Below, piece by piece: positions 45,228 to 53,504 of a stretch of 53,504 nt of DNA. This DNA comes from Tidjanibacter sp. (GTDB taxonomy: Bacteria; Bacteroidota; Bacteroidia; Bacteroidales; Rikenellaceae), in NCBI GenBank assembly GCA_017466345.1, contig JAFTUI010000021.1:1-53504 (forward strand), given 5' to 3'. The position numbers were made by a program, and so were the translations under genes. A model generated the notes under the pieces. The model was not told where the DNA came from. It worked only from the letters and a program-made list of their open reading frames with translations, and did no database searches. Positions within the stretch are counted from its first letter, which is position 1. Each line of letters starts with the position of its first letter.

Positions 45228-46073
45228 ATGGCAAAACAACAAACTACACCCACACCCTACGCCCACTCCATAGAGCGACTATCGCACTGCTCCATAGCGG
45301 GCATACACCACATCGAACTACACAGCCACACGATAGGCTACATCCTGCACGGCACACTTTGCATCCATAGCAACCCTCCGCAGTGCATCCCACAAGGCGA
45401 GCTCTATCTGCTTAGGGCTGGTTGTCACTATGTGGAGTATCTATCGCACGACAACCACCCCTACGAGGAGATTGTGGTAAGGCTCTCCAACGAAAGCCTC
45501 AGCAGTGTGTTATACACATTGGTACTATCGTTCGACATCAGCACCCGTCACAACAACGCACCCACAGCAATCTCTCCCCATCAGCCCTCAACACGTCCCA
45601 TTGCGCTCCTCTTCAAAGGCATCGCAAGCTACCTCTCGCAACACACCTTCGAGGAGTGCAAGGCTATGGAGTATTTGAAAATCCAAGAGCTTATCTACCT
45701 GCTACTTAGTCAGCAACCCACCTCGCCCGTAGCCCTCGGCATATGTCAAATAGCCACCCCCAAGCGGAGATGTCTCGACACCATAGCCCACTCCAACAAC
45801 CGCCAAAAGCAAACCACAGCACAACTCGCCGAGCAGTGCGGGATGGGACTATCAACCTTCAAGGTGGTCTTTAAAAGGGAGTTCGGTTGCTCACCCCACA
45901 GTTGGTTCCTATCTCAGCGGCTGGATGCCATCTGCACACTCCTAAGGTGCACCAATGAGCCCATCAAAAACATCGCCCAAGAGTGTGGTTTCTCCTCTTC
46001 GTCACATATGATAAGAGTCTTCCGCGCAGCCTATGGTGTGACCCCAACCCAATTCCGCAACAGCCACCGATAA
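45228..46073 (+). CDS. AraC family transcriptional regulator
   Basis: The 281 residues have an N-terminal effector region (HSIERLSHCSIAGIHHIELH, cupin-like) and a C-terminal double helix-turn-helix (TTAQLAEQCGMGLSTFKVVF; NIAQECGFSSSSHMIRVFRA, then YGVTPTQFR), the AraC/XylS signature. The ligand and targets are unknown. I start at 45228 rather than 45198. The gene is rich in CAC/ACC codons and uses TTA/CTA leucines more than its neighbours, a hint of transfer that I could not quantify. Confidence 0.85.
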   Translation: MAKQQTTPTPYAHSIERLSHCSIAGIHHIELHSHTIGYILHGTLCIHSNPPQCIPQGELYLLRAGCHYVEYLSHDNHPYEEIVVRLSNESLSSVLYTLVLSFDISTRHNNAPTAISPHQPSTRPIALLFKGIASYLSQHTFEECKAMEYLKIQELIYLLLSQQPTSPVALGICQIATPKRRCLDTIAHSNNRQKQTTAQLAEQCGMGLSTFKVVFKREFGCSPHSWFLSQRLDAICTLLRCTNEPIKNIAQECGFSSSSHMIRVFRAAYGVTPTQFRNSHR

Positions 46074-46230
46074 ATCACTCCATTTGCGGAATTTTAACAA
46101 ACAAGGCTGTTTATTATTAAAATAATTTAATAACAAACCTATATTTCAAAAGATTATTTAATAACATTTAACTAATTTGGGGTACAAAACTGCGATTTAT
46201 TAAAAATTAATGAGATTTAATGACCAAAAT

Positions 46231-46261
46231 TTTGTTTTTGTAATTAATTGGTTTACCTTTG
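46231..46261 (+). promoter_or_regulatory. Near-perfect promoter of a short transcript
   Basis: TTTG (46231-46234), 19 bases, then TACCTTTG (46254-46261) match the Bacteroidota consensus. It sits in an AT-rich stretch after the AraC gene (46074-46230, where I see nothing else) and leads into the candidate small RNA. Confidence 0.8.
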
Positions 46262-46266
46262 CAGCG

Positions 46267-46357
46267 ATGTTTTACGGGACATTCTTCCCGTACCTCATTA
46301 ACCTAACTAACCTAACCTGATGGAGGGGGTAGACGTGAGTCTTCCCCCTTCTTTTTT
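46267..46357 (+). ncRNA. Candidate small RNA or leader-peptide transcript
   Basis: The expected start is about 46266-46268. The RNA would contain a 7-bp hairpin TACGGGA (46272-46278) with TCCCGTA (46285-46291) and an unpaired stretch with CCTAACTAACCTAACC (46303-46318). A terminator stem with a GTGA tetraloop follows, then T7. An ATG at 46267 opens 17 codons (MFYGTFFPYLINLTNLT) and would be leaderless. The length is about 90 bases. No homologous RNA family is known to me. It is followed directly by palindrome M and no gene, so it is not an obvious attenuator. Confidence 0.55.
46320..46357 (+). terminator. Strong terminator of the short transcript
   Basis: GGAGGGGGTAGAC and GTCTTCCCCCTTC pair over 13 positions (one U-U mismatch, one G-U) around the tetraloop GTGA, followed by TTTTTTT. 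Confidence 0.85.
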
Positions 46358-46480
46358 TAGTGTATCTTGTTGGTAATTTTTGCACCAAAGTGCGAATGTC
46401 GTCTTCGTCACATAGCAGACTATGCTCCTTGACTCCATCTTCTTTGGCACAAAAATTCCTCAACAATCTACACTAAAAAA
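46353..46480 (-). repeat. Palindrome M (reverse orientation, alternative centre)
   Basis: The outer stem is TTTTTTAGTGTATCTTGTTG (46353-46372) with CAACAATCTACACTAAAAAA (46461-46480). The middle stem is AATTTTTGCACC (46375-46386) with GGCACAAAAATT (46446-46457). The centre has CATAG/CTATG (46411-46415 with 46420-46424) instead of the TTTGC/GCAAA type. On the minus strand it has the same order as the other palindromes, so it is inverted relative to the rest. Its arm begins in the T-run of the preceding terminator. Confidence 0.8.
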
Positions 46481-46485
46481 CCTAC

Positions 46486-46798
46486 TCATAAAGACCTTAA
46501 TCTCCTATAAGCCTTATAAGCCCTATAAGCCCTATAAGCCTTAGGACTATTGACGTTAGACGTTAGACGTTAGACGTTAGACAAAAAACTATTTTCGCAG
46601 AGCGATTTATAGGCGGAGGCGTAACGCCTCTTCTGTGAGGGTGGTGCTCTCGCAACTATCCGAAGCGGTAAATAATCTATATTGCAGAGGGATTTTTGTG
46701 CCAAACGAGAGAGCGAGTCCGCAGTTTGCTCTTCGCAAATGAGGAACTCGCTCTTCGAAGCGCGGTGCAAAAAGCACCTGCAAGATAGATTATTTTTA
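46486..46798 (+). repeat. Composite intergenic repeat, copy K
   Basis: CCTATAAGC 9-mers lie at about 46503-46541 and GACGTTAG 8-mers at 46553-46582. Then comes a sub-hairpin GGAGGCGTAACGCCTC. The palindrome has outer stem AATAATCTATATTGCAG (46671-46687) with CTGCAAGATAGATTATT (46778-46794), middle stem GATTTTTGTGCC with GGTGCAAAAAGC, and inner stem GAGCGAGT (46711-46718) with ACTCGCTC (46746-46753). It ends at the gdhA stop codon. Confidence 0.88.
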
Positions 46799-48139
46799 GA
46801 TGACGCCCTGCTCCAACATAGCCTGAGCCACCTTCATAAAGCCTGCAATGTTAGCACCCTTAACGTAGTCAACGGTACCGTCAGCCTTTTGGCCGAAGCG
46901 TACGCACTGCTCGTGGATGCTCTGCATAATGAAGTGGAGTTTATCGTCAACCTCCTGTGCCGACCAGCTGAGGTGAGCAGCGTTCTGAGTCATCTCCAAG
47001 CCCGAGGTAGCAACACCACCTGCGTTCACAGCCTTACCGGGAGCGAAGAGGATACCAGCGTTCTGGAAGGTAGCGATAGCCTCGGGGGTGCAACCCATAT
47101 TCGAAACCTCGCAGCAGCACCAAGTACCGTTTGCCAAGAGTTCTTTTGCATCGTCACCGTTGAGCTCGTTCTGGAATGCGCAAGGAAGAGCGATGTCGCA
47201 CTTCACGCTCCAAGCCTTCTTGCCGGGGGTAAACTTAGCAGCCTCGGGGAATTTGGTTGCCATATCCTCAACTTTGTTGCGGTTCGAAGCACGCATAACG
47301 AGCATATAGTCAATCATCTCTTTGGTGATACCTGCGGGAATCTCGCAAACACCATCGGGACCCGAGATAGCGATAACCTTACCGCCAAGTTCAGTTGCCT
47401 TAGTAGCAGCACCCCAAGCTACGTTACCGAAGCCCGAGAGAGCGATAGTCTTACCTTTGATATCTTTGCCTGCTTTGGCGAGAACGTGCTCTGTGAAGTA
47501 GAGAGCACCGAAACCGGTAGCCTCGGGACGGAGAATCGAGCCACCCCAGTTCTGACCTTTACCGGTCAGTACGCCTACGTTGTACTCGCGAGCGAGTTTG
47601 GTGTACATACCGAAGAGGTAGCCAATCTCACGACCGCCAACACCTACGTCACCTGCGGGAACGTCAGTGTCGCCGCCGATGTTGTGCCAGAGTTCGAGCA
47701 TAAACGCCTGGCAGAAGCGCATAATCTCAGCGTCCGATTTGCCTACGGGGTCGAAGTCCGAGCCACCTTTACCGCCACCCATAGGAAGGGTAGTGAGGGC
47801 GTTTTTGAAAGTCTGCTCAAAGCCGAGGAATTTCAGCATCGAGGGGTTAACGGCTTTGTGGAAACGAAGACCGCCTTTGTAGGGACCGATGGCTGCATTG
47901 AACTGTACGCGGTAGCCGAGGTTGGTCTGTACCTCACCCTTGTCGTCAACCCAAGTCACGCGGAAGGTGAAGATACGGTCGGGCTCAACCATACGCTCAA
48001 CGATTTTTGCTTTCTCAAATTCGGGGTGCTGGTTGTAAACCTCCTCGATAGATTCGAGAACCTCTTTAACTGCCTGCAAATACTCGCTTTCGCCGGGGTG
48101 TTTACGCTCCAACTCAGCCATCAAATTCTGAACATTCAT
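46796..48139 (-). CDS. gdhA: Glutamate dehydrogenase (NADP-type, hexameric)
   Basis: It interconverts 2-oxoglutarate plus ammonia and glutamate. The 447 residues have the catalytic motif PMGGGKGGSDFDPVGKSD with the active lysine, the substrate segment YKGGLRFH, the Rossmann loop ALSGFGNVAWGA and the C-terminal KGANIAGFMKVAQAML. This matches the small hexameric family usually NADP-dependent; cofactor preference was not tested. The promoter TATTTTTG at 48225-48218 is divergent from that of gcvT. Confidence 0.95.
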   Translation of the reverse strand: MNVQNLMAELERKHPGESEYLQAVKEVLESIEEVYNQHPEFEKAKIVERMVEPDRIFTFRVTWVDDKGEVQTNLGYRVQFNAAIGPYKGGLRFHKAVNPSMLKFLGFEQTFKNALTTLPMGGGKGGSDFDPVGKSDAEIMRFCQAFMLELWHNIGGDTDVPAGDVGVGGREIGYLFGMYTKLAREYNVGVLTGKGQNWGGSILRPEATGFGALYFTEHVLAKAGKDIKGKTIALSGFGNVAWGAATKATELGGKVIAISGPDGVCEIPAGITKEMIDYMLVMRASNRNKVEDMATKFPEAAKFTPGKKAWSVKCDIALPCAFQNELNGDDAKELLANGTWCCCEVSNMGCTPEAIATFQNAGILFAPGKAVNAGGVATSGLEMTQNAAHLSWSAQEVDDKLHFIMQSIHEQCVRFGQKADGTVDYVKGANIAGFMKVAQAMLEQGVI

Positions 48140-48217
48140 AACTGAAAATAGGTTTTAAGTTTGTAATTGTGTTATTAGGTTTTGAAAACTTTCTCTCTAT
48201 CGTGCCAATTGCACCCC

Positions 48218-48296
48218 CAAAAATAGTTATTTTTCTTCTAATTAGTCATCTTTCTGCGAAAAAAGGTCGTTATTTTTTCACAAATCACTATCTTTG
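48218..48296. promoter_or_regulatory. Divergent gdhA and gcvT promoters
   Basis: On the minus strand TATTTTTG (48225-48218) lies 78 bases before gdhA. On the plus strand TATCTTTG (48289-48296) lies 71 bases before gcvT. No glycine-riboswitch-like structure was recognised in the gcvT leader. Confidence 0.55.
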
Positions 48297-48367
48297 GAGT
48301 GGAAAACCGATTAGCTCGAAACTAAAACCAAAAACAAATAACAACACTTAAAACTTTTTTCAATACG

Positions 48368-49471
48368 ATGGAAAACCTCAAAATCACTCCATTTACCAAG
48401 TACCACATTGCCGCAGGTGCCAAGATGGCTCCCTTTGCAGGCTTCAATATGCCTATTGAATTTACGGGTATCAATGCCGAGCACCTTTGGGTTCGCGAGG
48501 CTGTGGGCGTTTTCGATGTCAGCCATATGGGCGAGTTGTGGGTTAAGGGTCCCAAGGCAACCGCACTTTTGCAGCGCATCACCACCAACAACGTAGCAGC
48601 ACTCACTGACGGCAAGGTGCAGTACACCTGCTTCCCCAACGGCAAGGGCGGTATTGTGGATGACTTCCTGCTGTATCGTTTCAGCGAGGAGTGCTACCTG
48701 CTGGCTATCAACGCTGCCAATATCGACAAGGACTGGGCTTTTGTTTGCGAGCAGGGTAAGGCTTTCGGTATGGAGGCAGGCAAGGAACTCTTCAACGCCT
48801 CGGACGAGACCGCACAACTTGCCATTCAGGGTCCTTTGGCTATGAAACTCGTGCAGAAGATGTGCGATGAGCCTGTGGAGGATATGGTTTACTACACCTT
48901 CAAAACCCTCAAAGTGGGTGGTTGCGATGCAATACTCTCTACTACGGGCTACACCGGCTCGGGTGGCTGCGAGGTCTATATCAACACCAAGGATGCCGAC
49001 CAACTTTGGGCAGAGTTGTGGAAGGCGGGCGAGGAGTTCGGATTGAAGAATATCGGTCTGGGCGCACGCGATACCCTCCGCTTGGAGAAAGGCTTCTGCC
49101 TCTATGGTCACGAGATTAACGATGAGATTTCGCCTATCGAGGCAGGTCTTGGCTGGATTACCAAGTTTGTCGATGGCAAAGACTTCCTCGACCGCGAATA
49201 TATGGAGAGCCTCAAAGCGGGCGGTCTGAAACGCAAACTCGTGGGCCTGAAACTCATCGACCGCGGTGTGCCCCGTGCAGGCTACCAGATTGGCGATGCG
49301 GAAGGCAACCCCATCGGCGAGATGGTTTCGGGCACTATGTCACCCTGCTTGAAGGTCGGCATCGGTACGGGCTATGTGCCTAAGGAGTATGCTGTTGTGG
49401 GCAACATCCTCACGGTTATTGTCCGCGATAGGGCTTTGAAGGCCGAGGTTGTAAAACTCCCCTTCTTGTAG
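48368..49471 (+). CDS. gcvT: Glycine cleavage system aminomethyltransferase (T protein)
   Basis: It transfers the one-carbon unit from the aminomethyl-lipoyl H protein to tetrahydrofolate. The 367 residues contain GAKMAPFAGFNMPIEF, EAVGVFDVSHMGELWV, the folate-contacting GGIVDDFLLYR and TGYTGSGGCEVY, and GLGARDTLRLEKGFCLYG with the catalytic aspartate. gcvH and gcvP are not adjacent. A perfect terminator follows. Confidence 0.96.
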   Translation: MENLKITPFTKYHIAAGAKMAPFAGFNMPIEFTGINAEHLWVREAVGVFDVSHMGELWVKGPKATALLQRITTNNVAALTDGKVQYTCFPNGKGGIVDDFLLYRFSEECYLLAINAANIDKDWAFVCEQGKAFGMEAGKELFNASDETAQLAIQGPLAMKLVQKMCDEPVEDMVYYTFKTLKVGGCDAILSTTGYTGSGGCEVYINTKDADQLWAELWKAGEEFGLKNIGLGARDTLRLEKGFCLYGHEINDEISPIEAGLGWITKFVDGKDFLDREYMESLKAGGLKRKLVGLKLIDRGVPRAGYQIGDAEGNPIGEMVSGTMSPCLKVGIGTGYVPKEYAVVGNILTVIVRDRALKAEVVKLPFL

Positions 49472-49513
49472 GAAAAGAACATAAGCGGCACCCTTGCCGC
49501 CAGATAGCAATTA

Positions 49514-49556
49514 ACGACCCCTGCTCATAGATGACTATGAGCAGGGGTCGTTTTAT
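49514..49556 (+). terminator. gcvT terminator
   Basis: A perfect 16-bp stem, ACGACCCCTGCTCATA (49514-49529) with TATGAGCAGGGGTCGT (49536-49551), has a 6-base loop and is followed by TTTTATT. Confidence 0.92.
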
Positions 49557-49569
49557 TGTGCGCCTATAA

Positions 49570-49870
49570 TCCCCAAGGGTTATGGGGGTTATGGGAGTTA
49601 TGGGAGTAATGGGAGTAATGGGAGTAATGGGAGTAATGGGAGTAATGGGAAAACCACTGCGGTAAAAACGCAAATAAGCGAGCGTATTTTAGGCGGCGTC
49701 AGAATGACGCTTTTGTGCTGGTGGTTCTCACCAAAGCAAAGTGATGAAAAACGATTTTCGCGGAGGAAATTTTGTACCAAACAAGAAGGCGAGTCCGCAG
49801 TTTGCTTAGCGCAAATGAGGAACTCGCCTATCGCAGTGCGGTGCAAAATTTACCCGCTAAAATCGTTTTT
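49570..49870 (+). repeat. Composite intergenic repeat, copy L (twin of copy I)
   Basis: GGGAGTAAT/GGGAGTTAT 9-mers run from about 49585 to 49650. Next comes a type-2 left half (AAACGCAAATAAGCGAGCGT) with sub-hairpin GCGTCAGAATGACGC. The palindrome's outer stem is 49747-49763 with 49854-49870 (16 of 17 paired), with the same middle and inner stems as copy I. The unit of about 124 bases differs from copy I at only four positions by my reading, yet ends at the secA stop codon instead of trxA's. Confidence 0.9.
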
Positions 49871-52800
49871 ACGCGCCGTGGCAGTGCTTGTACTTCTTGC
49901 CTGACCCGCAAGGACAAGGATCATTGGGGCGCACCTTCTTCTCAACGTGTACGGGCATAGGCTTGCTCTTCTCGCCCTGACCGGCCTGAGCAGCGGCAGC
50001 CATACGCGAAGCCTGCAACTTGTTGACATCAACCTTCTGCTGTGCCTGCTGACGGCGCGAGAGGCGGCTCTCTGCCTGCTCCTTAGTGGGGATAAAGCCC
50101 TTCATAAGTATGGAGATAACCTCGGCATTTACCTTGTCTATCATCGCCTCGAAGAGGTTGTACGACTCGCCTTTGTATATAAGGAGGGGATCTTTCTGCT
50201 CGTAGGTGGCATTCTGAACGCTCTGTTTCAGATCGTCCATCTCCCTGAGGTGCTCTCGCCAATTGTCGTCAATGGTTGTGAGCATTGCGAGTTTGGTAAA
50301 CATCTTATAGATCTCTGCACCCTCGGTTTCCACGCATTTTTTGAGGTTTACGAGCACATTATAGACGAGGGTGCCATTGGTTACGGGCACATACATATTC
50401 TCGGCTTGTGCATTGCTCTCAACCACATTCTTAATGACGGGCATAGCGGTCTGAGCCACCATCTGAGCCCTACGGGCGTAGGCGGCGCGAATATCCTCAG
50501 TAATGAGGTCGGCGAACTCGGTCGTGGAGGCTTTCTGATAGGTCGCCTCATCAAACGAGGGCTGGATAGCCACCTGACGTATGAGTTCCAGCGACATCTC
50601 CTCGTAGGGTGCACCCTTGATGTTTGCCGCAAAGGTGTCGGCAAAGGAGAGAATCATATTATTAAGGTCAATATCCACACCCTCGCCATAGAGTGCGTGG
50701 CGGCGCATAGTGTAGATGGCTGTACGCTGTTTGTTCATCACATCATCGTACTCCAAGAGTCGCTTACGGATACCGAAGTTGTTCTCCTCAACCTTCTTCT
50801 GCGCCCTCTCGATAGCCTTAGTCATCATACCTGCCTGGATAACCTCGCCCTCTTCAAGTCCCATCTTATCCATCATTGCAGCGATGCGGTCGCTACCGAA
50901 CAGACGCATCAGGTCGTCCTCCAACGACACAAAGAACTGCGAAGAACCGGGATCGCCCTGACGTCCCGAACGACCTCTGAGCTGACGGTCCACACGGCGG
51001 CTCTCGTGACGCTCGGTACCGATGATAGCAAGACCACCGGCTGCCTTAACCTCTTGCGAGAGTTTAATATCCGTACCACGACCTGCCATATTGGTTGCGA
51101 TGGTAACCTGTCCTGCCCTACCTGCCTCGGCAACAACCTGAGCCTCCTGGGCGTGCTGCTTGGCATTGAGGACATTGTGGGGGATGTGGCGAATCTTCAA
51201 GATGCGGCTCAACAGCTCCGACACCTCCACCGAGGTAGTACCCACCAATACGGGGCGTCCCTCGCCAACAAGCCTTACAATCTCCTCCACAACGGCATTA
51301 TATTTCTCCCTCTTAGTCTTATATACGAGGTCTTCCATATCTTGACGTGCTATGGGGCGGTTGGTGGGGATAACCACAACATCGAGTTTATAGATGCTCC
51401 AAAACTCGCTTGCCTCCGTCTCGGCGGTACCGGTCATACCGGCGAGTTTGTGGTACATACGGAAGTAGTTCTGCAAGGTGATGGTCGCAAAGGTCTGCGT
51501 TGCGGCCTCTACCTTAACTCTCTCCTTAGCCTCGATAGCCTGGTGCAGACCGTCCGAATAGCGGCGACCCTCCATAATACGTCCCGTCTGCTCGTCCACA
51601 ATCTTCACTTTGCCGTCCATCAGCACATACTCCACATCCTTCTCGAACATACTGTATGCTTTCAGGAGCTGATTTACGGTATGTACCCTCTCGCTCTTGG
51701 TGGCGTAGTCGGCAAGTATCTCGTCTTTCTTGGCGGCTTTTTCCTCGGGTGTCATATCGCTCTTTTCGAGCGCGGCAACCTCCGAGCCGATGTCGGGCAG
51801 CACGAAGAACTTATCATCGCCCACCGAGCGAGCCAACATCTCGTGTCCCTTGTCGGTAAGTTCTATGGAGTTGAGTTTCTCATCAATAACAAAGAAGAGT
51901 TCATCGGTAATCTCTGGCATACGCTCGTTCTTGTTTGCCATATAGATTGCCTCGGTCTTCTGCAACAGCACCTTCATACCCTGCTCCGAGAGGAACTTGA
52001 TGAGGTTTTTGTTCTTGGGCAAGCCCTTATGTGAGCGTAGCAACAAGATACCACCCTCCTCGGTCTTACCCTCGGCAATGAGTTTGCGAGCCCTAACAAG
52101 GCAGTCGGCAGCAAAGTTGCGTTGCATAGTGTAGAGTCGCTCCACAATATCGCGATACTCATCGAAGAGTTGGTCATCGCCCTTAGGTACAGGACCCGAA
52201 ATAATCAAAGGGGTACGGGCATCGTCAATGAGCACCGAGTCCACCTCATCGACAATGGCAAAGTGGTGTTTCTTCTGCACCAACTCCTTAGCCTGAATAG
52301 ACATATTATCCCTCAGGTAGTCGAAGCCGAACTCGTTATTCGTACCGAAAGTGATGTTAGCCTCGTATGCCCTCCTACGCTCTGCCGAGTTGGGGCGGTA
52401 GTTGTCGATACACTCCACCGACAAGCCGTGGAATTGGTACATAGGACCCATCCACTCGCAGTCACGTTTTGCCAGGTAGTCATTCACGGTCACAACGTGC
52501 ACGCCCTTGCCGGCAAGCGCATTGAGGAATACGGGCAATGTAGCCACAAGGGTTTTACCCTCACCCGTAGCCATCTCGGCAATTTTACCCTTATGGAGCA
52601 CCACGCCACCGAAGAGCTGAACATCGTAGTGGACCATATCCCACTTAATGTCGTTGCCGCCTGCCTGCCAAGTGGTCTGCCATACAGCCTTATCGCCCTC
52701 GATGCTCACAAAGTCCCTCACCGAAGCCAAGTCCCTATCGAACTGCGAGGCGGTAACCTCCACAGTCTCATTCTCGGCAAACCTGCGGGCAGTAGACTTC

Positions 52801-53147
52801 ATAATGGCAAAAGCCTCGGGCAAAATCTCATCGAGTCTCTGCTCAATCTTCTCGTCAATCTTCTCGGTGAGCTGCTCTATCTCCTTCGAGATGGCACTCT
52901 TCTTATCGATGGGAATATCGCCCTCAATCTCCACTTTGAGCGTTGCGATACGCTCCTCCTCGGGGCGTATAAACTCTGCTATACCCTCCCTCAGAGCCGC
53001 CGAGCGTCCCCTTAGTTCGTCATTCGACAGAGCATCTATCGTGGGATAGAGCGCGAGTATCTTATCCACATAAGGCTGGATCTCCTTCTTGTCCTTATCA
53101 CTCTTCGTTCCAAAAAAGAGCTTCAAAACCGACTGTACTACATTCAT
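49869..53147 (-). CDS. secA: Protein translocase ATPase SecA
   Basis: The motor of the Sec preprotein pathway has 1092 residues, with the usual Bacteroidota-size insertions. Motifs include Walker [15 protein letters not shown], the DEAD-like [28 protein letters not shown], and [20 protein letters not shown]. The C-terminal SEC-C zinc finger ([19 protein letters not shown]) binds SecB or ribosomes. It is convergent with gcvT, and its stop codon lies inside the outer arm of palindrome L. The leader carries a 46-base block also present before groEL. Confidence 0.98.
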   Translation of the reverse strand: MNVVQSVLKLFFGTKSDKDKKEIQPYVDKILALYPTIDALSNDELRGRSAALREGIAEFIRPEEERIATLKVEIEGDIPIDKKSAISKEIEQLTEKIDEKIEQRLDEILPEAFAIMKSTARRFAENETVEVTASQFDRDLASVRDFVSIEGDKAVWQTTWQAGGNDIKWDMVHYDVQLFGGVVLHKGKIAEMATGEGKTLVATLPVFLNALAGKGVHVVTVNDYLAKRDCEWMGPMYQFHGLSVECIDNYRPNSAERRRAYEANITFGTNNEFGFDYLRDNMSIQAKELVQKKHHFAIVDEVDSVLIDDARTPLIISGPVPKGDDQLFDEYRDIVERLYTMQRNFAADCLVRARKLIAEGKTEEGGILLLRSHKGLPKNKNLIKFLSEQGMKVLLQKTEAIYMANKNERMPEITDELFFVIDEKLNSIELTDKGHEMLARSVGDDKFFVLPDIGSEVAALEKSDMTPEEKAAKKDEILADYATKSERVHTVNQLLKAYSMFEKDVEYVLMDGKVKIVDEQTGRIMEGRRYSDGLHQAIEAKERVKVEAATQTFATITLQNYFRMYHKLAGMTGTAETEASEFWSIYKLDVVVIPTNRPIARQDMEDLVYKTKREKYNAVVEEIVRLVGEGRPVLVGTTSVEVSELLSRILKIRHIPHNVLNAKQHAQEAQVVAEAGRAGQVTIATNMAGRGTDIKLSQEVKAAGGLAIIGTERHESRRVDRQLRGRSGRQGDPGSSQFFVSLEDDLMRLFGSDRIAAMMDKMGLEEGEVIQAGMMTKAIERAQKKVEENNFGIRKRLLEYDDVMNKQRTAIYTMRRHALYGEGVDIDLNNMILSFADTFAANIKGAPYEEMSLELIRQVAIQPSFDEATYQKASTTEFADLITEDIRAAYARRAQMVAQTAMPVIKNVVESNAQAENMYVPVTNGTLVYNVLVNLKKCVETEGAEIYKMFTKLAMLTTIDDNWREHLREMDDLKQSVQNATYEQKDPLLIYKGESYNLFEAMIDKVNAEVISILMKGFIPTKEQAESRLSRRQQAQQKVDVNKLQASRMAAAAQAGQGEKSKPMPVHVEKKVRPNDPCPCGSGKKYKHCHGA

Positions 53148-53184
53148 CTTTTCTTCTATATTTTTTTGTTTTTGTTTTTTCTTT

Positions 53185-53238
53185 GCGACTTTTTATAAAA
53201 AGTCGCCCAAAAATTTTTAGTGTAGACTTTGCTCTACC
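53185..53238 (-). promoter_or_regulatory. secA leader block shared with groEL
   Basis: A perfect GCGACTTTTT/AAAAAGTCGC hairpin (53185-53206) and a second, weaker dyad GTGTAGA (53220-53226) with TCTACC (53233-53238). Bases 53185-53230 are identical to 15594-15639. The hairpin ends 37 bases upstream of the secA start codon. Confidence 0.6.
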
Positions 53239-53240
53239 CT

Positions 53241-53504
53241 AAATGGGAGTTATGAGAGATATGGGAGATATGGGATTTTTCCCAATTCTCAATTCTCAAT
53301 TCTCAATTCTCAATTGACCAGCCTTCGGCTGCTCTAAAATGCTCCCGCTCGGCATAGTCTGCGAGCAGCCTCTGCCCTCGCTTACTCGCATTTGCCTCAA
53401 TTGACCAGCCTTCGGCTGCTCTAAAATGCTCCCGCTCGGCATAGTCTGCAAGCAGCCTCTGCCCTCGCTTACTCGCATTTGCCTCAATTCTCAATTCTCA
53501 ATTC
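53241..53504 (-). repeat. Reverse-oriented repeats with two tandem 85-bp copies
   Basis: No gene is seen upstream of secA to the window end. ATGGGAGAT-type 9-mers lie at 53243-53276 and AATTCTC units at 53283-53315. Then come two direct copies of the 85-bp repeat at about 53319-53398 and 53405-53487, spaced 86 bases, each starting CCAGCCTTCGGCTGCTC on the plus strand. The window ends in more AATTCTC units. Confidence 0.85.

Noticed and set aside
46682-46800. Open frames through the palindromes (peptides with motifs such as MRNSLFEARCKKHLQD or CVKQTAD).
   Set aside because: Similar peptides arise in several frames on both strands at each copy. The paired-stem constraint explains the open frames, and no start signal is conserved.
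48297-48367. A glycine riboswitch in the gcvT leader.
   Set aside because: The leader is short and A/T-rich and lacks the paired aptamer core or a following expression platform.

Overview
The window reads as part of a Bacteroidota chromosome, probably of the order Bacteroidales and possibly Rikenellaceae/Alistipes-like. The order is fairly secure; the family is a guess. The evidence is a set of promoters with the Bacteroidota -7 element TAnnTTTG, several with TTTG 19-21 bases upstream, plus lineage-typical genes: a GldE-type CNNM/CorC protein next to a 4'-phosphopantetheinyl transferase, a DUF4834 protein, a 57-residue histone H1-like protein, a DUF3078-like barrel and a TSCPD protein. Nearly all protein genes are ordinary chromosomal genes. 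I see no integrase, transposase, phage or CRISPR gene.

Layout. 1-6588 (+): end of murC, ftsQ, ftsA, ftsZ, gldE-like, Sfp-type transferase, ung. 6997-18677 (-), in transcription order: DUF3078-like barrel, S41 protease, groES, groEL, oxyR, rsfS, ftsH, cdsA, psd, AI-2E-type exporter. 18791-22267: nfo (+), mscL (-), aminotransferase and low-molecular-weight phosphatase (+). 22636-28696 (-): M13 lipoprotein peptidase, Rel, DUF4834, gap. 28816-33338 (+): outer-membrane barrel, TSCPD protein, Wza-like and Wzc-like capsule/EPS export pair, histone-like protein. 33433-40507 (-): tRNA-Leu, VTT membrane protein, aroE, dnaE, trxA, DoxX. 40874-43159 (+): thioredoxin-fold protein, meaB, nitroreductase. 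Then rnhB (-), a membrane protein and an AraC regulator (+), gdhA (-), gcvT (+) and secA (-).

The striking content lies between the genes. Almost every intergenic gap over about 200 bases holds the same composite repeat, usually in one order and one polarity: short tandem arrays of 7-9 bp units (AATTGAG type, then TTAAGGACA type, then CCTATAAGC type, then GACGTTAG type), followed by a 110-130 bp imperfect palindrome that usually stops at, or inside, the stop codon of the next minus-strand gene. The palindrome is nested. Its outer stem differs from locus to locus yet stays self-complementary. A middle stem (ATTTTGTGCC with GGTGCAAAAT) pairs through G-U wobbles. The inner stem covaries around a conserved centre (CCGCAGTTTGC, loop, GCAAATGAGGA). 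Further repeats include an 85-bp repeat in five copies, a 46-base block shared by the groEL and secA leaders, and a 265-bp island bounded by perfect 17-bp terminal inverted repeats.

A second candidate is a short transcription unit at 46231-46357 with a near-perfect promoter, a 5' hairpin, a possible 17-codon leaderless ORF and a very strong terminator. Several genes also have -7 elements only 3-7 bases before their start codons, which suggests leaderless mRNAs.
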